A program made the position numbers and the translations under genes. Under the pieces are notes generated by a model. The model did no database searches. It had not been told where the DNA came from and saw nothing but the letters and a program-made list of their open reading frames with translations. Shown here one piece after another: positions 56,591 through 64,000 of a DNA stretch of 64,000 nucleotides. The stretch spans positions 174,509,065 to 174,573,064 of the forward strand of contig CM060988.1 of the NCBI GenBank assembly GCA_030765065.1, read 5' to 3'. This DNA is from Deroplatys truncata (Eukaryota > Arthropoda > Insecta > Mantodea > Mantidae). The stretch's first letter is position 1. Every line of letters begins with the position of its first letter.

Positions 56591-57059
56591 CTTAAATGCT
56601 TTACTGTTGCCAGAAGTTCTTCTTAACTTTTCGCCATACGTGTTGTTTTCCATCAGAACAATAAATATCAAATTTTTGCCACTTGAAAATGTAAATCCGT
56701 CCAGCTGTATCTTGTTTGGGTAACGAAGGGTTTATAATTTTGCGAGACTGGGTGCTAGCCTTCTGCTCAACTCCCAACTTGGAGGATCAGGATTTTCTTT
56801 CAGGGTTTACCCTCTTAACCTTTGTAGCGCCAACTACACCGCAAGGCAGCGATAATTTTCTGTCAGGGTGTCTCCTGGTGGGTCCCAATTATTGTGTCAA
56901 GATTTCGCATTTCCTCGCATGGGATAAAAAGTGCAGCCTCAGCATCTAGATTGGAATGGAAAAGGAACGAGGAGATAATAAAATTGATGGATATGGAAGA
57001 GTCCGTGAGAGAGTTGAGCAAAGAATCCTTCAGTGGTCGAAATCAGCAAAATGCTGACA
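56591..57059. other. Low-copy or retroposon-like sequence
   Basis: Blocks such as GACTGGGTGCTAGCCTTCTG and CAACTCCCAACTTGGAGGAT look retroposon-like, but no second copy is in the window. An AATAAATATC near 56661 may end an upstream retroposon. No gene is called. Confidence 0.35.
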
Positions 57060-57455
57060 ACTCAGCCTGCACCACCTGGGTATATTTCCATTAGGTCCGT
57101 GCCTATTTATATACGGACTCCCATGCTCCACAGGAACAGAAGTGGATACGCCACTTGAGCGTCAACCCAAAAGGGGAGACTAACGAATAACCTTGATGGG
57201 AGCGACAGTATCTAGCCACCGTCTATCAGATCTCATGGTTGGTGTGGAGAACATCGGGGCGTCTCACAACCCCACCCGGGCGTACTCAATCTCCCAAGGG
57301 TATCGAAAACTACTGCCCCGCCGAGTCCAACCCAATTCGAACAACTACCTTCTGGAAGGGCTCGGCCCGGCGTACTTCTAATAACGTCAAAAGTACCACG
57401 AGTGTTAAGAGTCCTCAGCGCTGGCATTACGGCAACTGAAGGGGTCGAACCCAAG
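57060..57455 (-). mobile_element. Long retroposon (family G), internal part
   Basis: Minus strand CTCTTAACACTCGTGGTACT, then GAAGTACGCCGGGCCGAGCC, ACTCGGCGGGGCAGTAG and GTTGACGCTCAAGTGGCGTA. The block order matches 37290-37570 and 55940-56240. Head and tail are absent or eroded. Confidence 0.65.
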
Positions 57456-58307
57456 GATTATCCTAGGGTGGTCACCGCGAGGAAATAGGAACCGTGCGCG
57501 GCCAAGGAAAACGTGGAGGAAATCAAATGAGGAGGGATCGAGTACGGAGATGTATGATCTGAAAGATCCAGTAAGATTGCAGGAGGGAATTAAGGGCCAT
57601 CGCTGAAAGATAGAGAAGCCCACAAAAGCAAAAGCAAGCAATAAAATGCAAAACCAAATATTAATGGGAGCAACTGTAAAAATATCCCTGTATGAAAGAG
57701 CAAAGGGCGCAGTAGAATAATTAAATTTCACTCCATTAGCCTTCCTCGTAGGATAGTTGTTAACAGTGAGCATTAGATTGTGCTTGCAAGACGCAGCGGT
57801 GGGGCTGGCCGACCTTTGACCTCTGCCAACTGGAGCCATTTATCAGGCCGGGCACAGCAATGAAACGGTTGTTTGGCGACCCAAACTCGGACACTTGTTA
57901 CGCAACGAAGGAAGGCACTTGCACGGCAATAAATATAAACAAGAAAAGGCGGAGAAACCAGCTTTATGATCACTTTTTGTTCAGTTCAAGTCGCAGGACC
58001 AGATGCCACGACCAGTTTCGGTATATCTATCTCATTTCCTACCTCCACACTTACTTAGCCAAATACAGGGCATCCCTAGCTTCACGCATAATTACAGCTT
58101 GGCGAAAGTGGCAGCGTCGTTTGTCGGTTCGAGTTAGGTGCATACTGCCAAGGCAGTGTACTGCGTAACTGTTACAACTCTCAAAGTATTTCACAAAAAT
58201 ACACTGATTACAAAACAAATTTTGGAAACAGCCCTGTGTCTGTGTTGGTGTGCCTACAAAAACTCCTATTTAAGTTCAGCATCTACCAAGAATGTCCTGC
58301 GGCCTGG
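57456..58307. other. Low-copy intergenic sequence
   Basis: Balanced composition. The 144-residue minus frame (57405-57839) overlaps the retroposon and contains no domain, and I see no splice pattern. A fragment of coding sequence cannot be excluded here. Confidence 0.35.
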
Positions 58308-58592
58308 CACTGTGGGCTAGAGCGTGGAGCACTGTTTCCGGCCATGGAAAGCGTTCCGGTTCGATCCCATCCCGGGTATAGGACCGATGCCTACTCAACG
58401 TCTTAAAGAAAGTCAGAAGCAGCGATAGGCACAATTCTGGCTGGGAGATGCGTGATAGTGGTCACATTACCTCCATGTATCGTTTGGATGATCGCCCATC
58501 GCTGCCTTGCGTACGTGGGCGGGAGGTCGTGCAGTCGAATTGGTAGGTCAAGGCCCTTTATAGCGCCACGGGATTATTATTGTTATTTTACA
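58308..58592 (+). mobile_element. tRNA-derived SINE (family C)
   Basis: The head GGCACTGTGGGCTAGAGCGT has the B box CCGGTTCGATCCCATCCCGG about 45 nt later. The body contains ACGTCTTAAAGAAAGTCAGA and GATCGCCCATCGCTGCC, with an ATTATTATTGTTATTTT simple-repeat tail. This is a classic SINE layout, with one copy in this window. Confidence 0.65.
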
Positions 58593-58602
58593 AGTATGCG
58601 AC

Positions 58603-58715
58603 TTTAAGATCTTCAAGAAAAATACCCTTTACATAGAAAAATTTCGTAACGTTGACTTCTCAAAGATAGTTCTAAAAATTTTAATTAAGCTTCCATATGT
58701 TTAAGATATTTAATC
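58603..58715 (+). mobile_element. Old beta scrap
   Basis: AAGATCTTCAAGAAAAATAC, CCCTTTACATAG and TTCCATATGTTTAAGATATT are internal family motifs. Confidence 0.5.
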
Positions 58716-58867
58716 CAAGCGGCCCAACCGGGCCGTAATTCAAGTGTGTAGATATCCCTTCGTGCGATAAAAGAGTTGCAAAACTCAACGGGGCAATTCC
58801 AAGTAAACACAACTCAGTGCGGAACAGATGAATTAGCGCGAATGAGCTTCATTTCTTTCCTTTTTTT

Positions 58868-58996
58868 ACTTTCTCTACTACGTATACTAAGTAGGGGAAG
58901 TATTGTATTCCACCCAAAAATTCGATACCGAGATTTCACAGGAAATATTTGTTTTTAGGCCCCTGAATCCAAAAAAAAGTATTTTTGGAAACATGC

Positions 58997-59033
<37 letters not shown>

Positions 59034-59725
59034 TGTGAACAGCATAACTCAGAAACGAACAGTCGGATAAACACCAAACTTGGTATTTAGGCTCAGTATC
59101 TTCCAGAGATGCGACACAAAGTTTTCAAGAAAATCCCCCCACCCTAGATTATCCTTTACATGGAACATTTTTCGAAAATTTTAATTTTCTCAAAAATGAC
59201 TCTAACGACTTTGATTAAAATATCATATGTTTAAGATATTTTTATGACAAATAAAATGTATATCTCGAATTTTCTGGGAATGTCTCCAAAGTATTCTTCA
59301 TTGTGAACGACTTTTGCATAACTGGTAAATCATAAGAGATACACAAAATTTTACTACAAAAAATGTAAATCGCGTTAAAATACACAATTTGTGTCATATA
59401 CATTTTTTTTGTTGAGTGAACCATTTTCGAGATATTGATTGTTATTCCCTTAAATTTTCCAATACTTATACTTTTTCTCAAATTCGTTATTCATTTTTTT
59501 TATATCCTGGACATGCAAAGAGAATGGAATGCGCCACATAGCAACCAGCGTTAAAATATTTGACTGTCGCTTAAAACCTACCATATTTCCCTTGCATCTA
59601 CAAAACAATTATCAATAAGATTGACATCTCGATATCTCGATTAACATGAAGCATATGGAGAATAAGCGTTTGTAAAAATAGTTTGTACAAGAGTAGAGAA
59701 AGTCATGTGAGTGTAACACATCAGA
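58868..59725 (+). mobile_element. Alpha repeat, full length
   Basis: The head is ACTTTCTCTACTACGTATAC and the tail GTGTAACACATCAGA. The microsatellite slot is an uninterrupted (TG)n of about 36 nt (58998-59033). It has the young-subfamily CATCTCGATATCTCGATTAA motif. Confidence 0.9.
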
Positions 59726-59834
59726 TTTTTTGGATTCAGGGGTCTCAAAACATGTATTTCCGGTGAAATCTCGGTATCGTATTTTTGGGTGTAATACAAT
59801 ACTTCCCCTACTTACTATACGTAGTAGAGAAAGT
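59726..59834 (-). mobile_element. Alpha head end
   Basis: It begins exactly at the T-run TTTTTTGGATTCAGGGG after the preceding tail and runs to TAGTAGAGAAAGT. The abutment suggests another insertion into the T-run, with the other half of the host lost. Confidence 0.75.
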
Positions 59835-59841
59835 ACAAAAA

Positions 59842-60356
59842 CCCTATGTGACATAGATTGTATGTTTTAACGAGATCTACCTTTTTTGTGTAGTAAAACT
59901 TTGCCTATCTCTTACGGTTTACCAGTTATGCGATTGCCATTCATAATGAAAAGGACTTTTGGGGACATTTCCAAAAAACTGAAGATATACAGTTCATTCG
60001 CCATAAACATATCTTAAATATATGATATTTTAAATAAAAATTGTTAGAGCCATTTTTGAGAACATCAAGATTTTCGAAAAATGTTCCATGTAAAGGGTAG
60101 CCTGTAGTGGGGTGATTTTCTTGAATATCTTTGTGTCGCATCCTTAGAAGATATTAAACTCAAATACCAAGTTTGGTATTTATCCGATTTTTCGTTTTTG
60201 AGTTATACTGTTTACAGACGCACACGGACATGTTTCCAAAAATCCTTTATTTGGTTTCAATGTAGCTCAAAACATGTATTTCCGGTGAAATCTCGGTATC
60301 GAATTTTTTAGCGGAATGCAATACTTCCCCTACTTACTATACGTAGTAGAGAAAGT
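59842..60356 (-). mobile_element. Alpha repeat, tail half missing
   Basis: It starts at the A-run before TGTGACATAGATTGTATG and runs to TATACGTAGTAGAGAAAGT. The previous fragment ends at this A-run, consistent with a nested arrangement that later lost sequence. Confidence 0.75.
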
Positions 60357-60738
60357 GAAACCCAATGGTGCAACTCTGGATAAGAGTGCAAAGAACGAGT
60401 ATAGTAGATGGATAATTCTATTTCTTTCACTGATGTTTTATTCTCTGGTAGTTTACACTCAAGTCAACAGCTGTATACTTTAAAGATGTTTTATAGCATG
60501 CCTTAATGTGCTTCTGGTTACTTTTTCATTTGTTTGTAACTGCTATTAAAATAATGCTGTCTTTCTCCAAGAAACTAATGAATCCATCTAGAAACCGGTC
60601 ATGAAGTACGCGAGTTGATTGTCAAGTCGTTGGACAGCTTTCTGATATAAGGAAAATACTTCCAGCTGACTTAGATTTGAAATCTTTCCACAAATGAGCC
60701 TGGGATTCTTTAGCTCTTAAGTCACATGTGCGAGGAAG
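60357..60738. other. Low-copy intergenic sequence
   Basis: No gene, RNA or repeat recognised. Confidence 0.4.
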
Positions 60739-60846
60739 AATTTGTTGCATTCACATGACGCTCACCACTCACTAATGTACAAACTATTCTTTAAAAACCT
60801 TATTCTTCTCCTTATTCTACTTCTCGAGATAAGATTTCATTATATA
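60739..60846 (-). mobile_element. Beta tail part, split by a Tc1 element
   Basis: TTGCATTCACATGACGCTCA, ACAAACTATTCTTTAAAAAC and CTCGAGATAAGA are tail-side motifs. The copy seems to resume at 62126 with CTCGTTATAGATATAAG. Confidence 0.55.
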
Positions 60847-62123
60847 CACTACCGTTTGTGAAAATTGCAACACCAAGAAGGAAACGTATGAATTCAATGA
60901 ATTTAATATCACAAGTTAGGTGCATGACAAGTAACAAATGATAAACTTTTCAAATCTATACATGACCTTTGAGCCCTAATATTCAGTATTTGCTGTGGCC
61001 TGTATGCGCTGCAATTAGAGCTGCTATACGCCGTGGCGTTGTAACCAAAAGGTCCTGAATAAGTTCCTGAGGGATCTCCCTCCACGCAGTTTGTATTCAA
61101 GCCCACAAATCCGTGTCAGTGGTTATCGATGGGCGACATGTCAGGCGAACGTGCAGGCCAGGGAAGCAATGGCTTGTACATTCCTCGCAATATGTGGCCG
61201 GGCATTGTCCTGTTGAAGTGTGGCCTGTGGAGATGCCTGAAGCAGGGAGAGTACCTTCAGGCTCTACAACCACCGTTAGGTACCGGTTGATGTTCAAAGT
61301 GTCCTCAATTCGTAGAAGGCGAGATCGGTTGTTGTAACCAATGGCGCCCCAAACCATCGCACCTGGTGTTTGTCCGCTATGGCCCGCAACAATGCAGCCC
61401 TCCATGTTGCGCTCACCACGGTACCGACGGACACATATGCGGCCATCACATTAGGATACTTGAAGCGGGACTCGTCCGAAAAGACTACATTTTGCCACCC
61501 AGCACCCCAGTGACGGTGTTCACGTGCCCATTGCAGTCGGAGGAGCTTGTGGTTGCTGGAAAATGGAAACCGACGCAACGGCAAGAATGCAACCAGCCCA
61601 ACCTGCAGCACACGGCGACGAACCATGATGCAGACAAGTTCACACCTATTGCAGTGCTCCGCGTCGAGCCAATACTGTGGATAAGATGACGGTCATCCCG
61701 TGCTGTGGTCCAGTACCCGCTCTTCGCTGCGTACGACCTTCATCTATCCACTGCTTCCACACACGCATCACTGTCGTAGCAGCAAGCCCTGTACGAGCCA
61801 AAATGTCACGATAAGACAAACCCGTTTCCCGGAGACCTATCATTCTGCCCCGTTCGAACTCCCTCACATGCTGATATGGCTCCCTTTGACGCCGACGAGG
61901 CATACTGGCAGCCATTTAATTGTTTTCACCTAGTTTGATAGTTCTACACTGACTACACTAGGCGCAACCGAACGGATACGACAGGGCTCTGCTCGGCCTA
62001 CGTCTACTCCATCTCTCTACAAATCTAATCACTTATTGCTTGCACACTCTTCTATACTTCCACCAAGTTTGGAGTTATTCGGGACATTCTTTCTTGGTGT
62101 TGCAAGGTTCAAAAACGGCAGTG
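60847..62123. mobile_element. Tc1-like DNA transposon, 1277 bp, TA duplication
   Basis: The left end CACTACCGTTTGTGAAAATT then GCAACACCAAGAA, and the right end on the other strand CACTGCCGTTTTTGAACCTT then GCAACACCAAGAA, are inverted repeats. TA flanks both ends (60845-60846 and 62124-62125). It carries a dead transposase on the minus strand. Confidence 0.9.
60935..61915 (-). pseudogene. Tc1-type transposase, disrupted
   Basis: The start at 61915 reads MAASMPRRRQREPYQHVREF and has a helix-turn-helix (GLRETGLSYRDILARTGLAA). The next part (61626 on) has HRHWGAGWQNVVFSDESRFK with the first catalytic Asp. 61405 on has PGAMVWGAIGYNNRSRLL. Further on QQDNARPHIARN keeps the second Asp. The third site reads WPARSPDMSPIDN, where the family has PIEN, so the catalytic Glu is Asp. 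Several frameshifts and a short deletion are present. Confidence 0.85.
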
Positions 62124-62125
62124 TA

Positions 62126-62204
62126 TTTACACAACTCGTTATAGATATAAGAAGTATACCATAAGCTACAGAGGTAGTCAGACTTTTAAAAACCGAATCG
62201 ATAT
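62126..62204 (-). mobile_element. Beta continuation right of the Tc1 element
   Basis: CTCGTTATAGATATAAGAAG and GTCAGACTTTTAAAAACCG are beta motifs in the expected order after those at 60739-60846. Confidence 0.45.
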
Positions 62205-62720
62205 GTGATAAGATAGGACTAGAAGCGGAGAGGAACTTTGAACCTCGACCTACGCAGATCTTTTGTACTCAGGCACCTGACGTTGCACCCCAGGAAGGTG
62301 TGATAGGCGAGAGGAGACAGAGGGCAGCCGGACCAGGAGAAACGACAGGCAGAGGGCAGCGTCTCTACCAGTTACAGATTTAAACTCCCCGGGTGGTGGC
62401 TTGTGCAGCCGGCTGCCCTCCTCACCTGTGAGCTTAACACGCTCGCAGTCCTGGAGACGAGAGTTTACTCAGAGCATCCTCCTGCCGATACTTGCAACCC
62501 TCAAAGAAACAAAGCAGATGAAAGGTGAAGCGAAATGGGAATGAAAATGAAATGGAGCGACGGGAAATTCGGAAGACGTAATGATCCTTCCCAGTATTCG
62601 CCTGGCGACCCGAGGAAGCCCCCGAAAGAAACCCACAGGATAGAAAGAATCGAATCGAATTCACGACCTCCCGGAATGCGGGCCACAGACATTACCGCCT
62701 GAGGCATCCTGCTCGGTTCA
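62205..62720 (-). mobile_element. SINE family E, with tRNA-like head
   Basis: On the minus strand the head near 62720 reads CCGAGCAGGATGCCTCAGGC with the B-box-like GGAGGTCGTGAATTCG. The shared core GCCAGGCGAATACTGGGAAG lies near 62605, then TTTCATTTTCATTCCCATTT. The long body ends near 62208. A second, headless copy is at 55143-55524. Confidence 0.7.
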
Positions 62721-62721
62721 T

Positions 62722-62945
62722 CGTCTTCCGTGGTGTAGTGGTTACCATGCTAGCCTCTAAATCCCGAGGTCGCGGGTTCAAACCCGGCTGAGGGCGATGG
62801 ATTTTTTCGGGCGTAAAAATCGTTAGCAAGGCTTCTATCGGAAGTGAAGTAAAGCCGGTGGTCCCGTGTCGTAGATTTGTTCCCAATATAGAATGGGACC
62901 ACAGCAGTTAAAGCGCGTCCATAAATAAAACTCAATTTAATTTAA
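62722..62945 (+). mobile_element. SINE family B, full length
   Basis: The head CTTCCGTGGTGTAGTGGTTA has the A box TGGTGTAGTGG, and the B box is GCGGGTTCAAACCCGG. The body is GAGGGCGATGGATTTTTTCG, CCGGTGGTCCCGTGTCGTAG, and the tail CATAAATAAAACTCAATTTA. It supplies the missing head for the copy at 24487-24712. Confidence 0.78.
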
Positions 62946-62959
62946 TCGCGCTCGGTTCG

Positions 62960-63140
62960 ATATGTGATGGTTTTGAAATTCCATGCGGAATGGGTCAGGA
63001 GATAACTTCTGTGGTACCGGGTTCAAACCTCCAGGCACCACCCCGGTTGCTAGGCGAATGCTGGGTTGGATAGTTTGATACGGGAATTTTCCTATCATCC
63101 TTTTCATCACTACATTTTATTTTCTTCTTCTCGCCATACC
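62960..63140 (+). mobile_element. SINE that grades into the 76-bp satellite
   Basis: Head remnant GGAGATAACTTCTGTGGTAC with the B box CGGGTTCAAACCTCC. The core is GCTAGGCGAATGCTGGG, then CCTATCATCCTTTTCATCAC, leading into ACATTGGGCTGATCACACAT, the first satellite unit. Sequence of the same kind is the body of the SINE at 4490-4854. Confidence 0.6.
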
Positions 63141-64000
63141 AGACATTGGGCTGATCACACATCCTGGATATGCTAAGATCAAGAGTTTGCTTGCACCTCG
63201 ACAGACTACTGACTCAGGGCATTGGGCTGATCAAAAATCCTGGATATACTATGATCCAGAGTTTGCTTGCACCTCGACAGACTACCGACTCAAGGCATTG
63301 GGCTGATCAAAAATCCTGGATATACCATGATCCAGAGTTTGCTTGCTCCTCGACAGACTACTGACTCAAGGCATTGGGCTGATCATCCATCCTGGATATA
63401 CTATGATCCAGTGTTTGCTTACTCCTCGACAGGCTACTGACACAAGGCATTGGGCTCATCATCCATCCTGGATATACTATGATCTAGTGTTTGCTTGCTC
63501 CTCGACAGGCTACTGATACAAGGCATTGGGCTGATCACCCATCCTGGATATACTATGATCCAGAGTTTGCTTGCTCCTCGACAGGCTACTGATTCAAGGC
63601 ATTCGGCTACTCATCCATCCTGGATATACTATGATCTAGTGTTTGCTTGCTCCTCGACAGGCTACTGATACAAGGCATTGGGCTAATCACACATCCTGAA
63701 TATACTATGATCCAGAGTTTGCTTGCACCTCGACTGACTACTGACTCAAGGCATTGGGCTGATCATCCATCCTAGATATACTATGATCCAGTGTTTACTT
63801 GCTCCTCGACAGACTACTGACACAAGGCTCTGGGCTGAACATCCATCCTGGATATACTATGATCCAGTGTTTGCTTGCTCCTCGACAGGCTACTGATACA
63901 AGGCATTAGGCTACTCATCCATCCTGGATATACTATGATCTAGTGTTTGCTTGCTCCTCGACAGGCTACTGATACAAGGCATTGGGCTACTCATCCATCC
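63140..64000 (+). repeat. 76-bp satellite array, open at the window end
   Basis: About eleven tandem units of 76 bp (GCATTGGGCTGATCAAAAAT, CCTGGATATACTATGATCCA, GAGTTTGCTTGCACCTCGAC, AGACTACCGACTCAAG). Marker variants, GATCTAGTG against GATCCAGAG and GATACAAGG against GACTCAAGG, alternate in a way that suggests multi-unit amplification. The frame at 63170-63364 stays open across units only by chance, because 76 is not a multiple of three. Confidence 0.93.

Noticed and set aside
57405..57839. 144-residue minus-strand frame
   Set aside because: It partly overlaps a retroposon copy. The rest has no recognisable domain or splice context.
62722..62795. Functional tRNA genes at SINE heads (also 182, 4854, 36722 and 58308)
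   Set aside because: The A and B boxes are good, but acceptor stems do not pair cleanly and each runs into a SINE body or tail.
63170..63364. 64-residue frame in the terminal array
   Set aside because: It passes through successive 76-bp units in shifting frames, a pure tandem-repeat artefact.

Overview
This is a repeat-dominated stretch of an animal nuclear genome, almost certainly an insect. Evidence: a split gene for a secreted, glycine/tyrosine- and PYPV-rich cuticle-type protein, arthropod-style Tc1 and mariner remnants, several tRNA-derived SINEs, and almost no other coding sequence. The density of repeats suggests a large genome. I do not name a species.

One gene is well supported. 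On the minus strand a 12-nt first coding exon (27031-27042) lies behind a TATA box and a low-copy promoter. It joins in frame, across a roughly 6.7-kb repeat-filled intron, to the main exon (19460-20338). The predicted 296-residue protein has a signal peptide and two Gly/Tyr blocks around a Pro/Val core. Two much weaker candidate exons lie at 38356-38493 (-) and 52764-52870 (+).

The dominant component is one short interspersed family (called alpha here, with an older relative beta). By hand tally it covers about 27 kb. A full alpha copy is 780-900 bp. The 'head' is ACTTTCTCTACTACGTATAG and the 'tail' ends GTGTAACACATCAGA; in the feature list + means the head is at the left. Both ends carry ACTTTCTCTAC as an inverted repeat, but at the tail it sits 22 nt inside the terminus, beside a small hairpin. 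A CA/GT microsatellite lies at a fixed place about 150 bp from the head. Three nested insertions show the element landing in A/T runs with no other target duplication. This fits non-autonomous Helentron/DINE-1-like rolling-circle elements, which is an inference.

Layout: 1-7400, SINE and nested alpha/beta copies; 8290-16918, an 8.6-kb C/A-rich satellite with 24-, 28-, 55/56- and 83-bp periodicities; 16922-19200, alpha/beta and a SINE; 19460-27260, the cuticle-protein gene; 27450-31700, alpha/beta plus a transposase C-terminus; 31934-33905, a dead Tc1 and a mariner fragment; 34000-46600, alpha/beta, SINEs, an LTR-like remnant and a second Tc1; 47000-54500, alpha copies, a 5'-truncated non-LTR retrotransposon with a restriction-like endonuclease, and another transposase relic; 54500-63140, a long retroposon, SINEs, alpha/beta and a third Tc1; 63140-64000, a 76-bp satellite running off the window, apparently derived from a SINE body.
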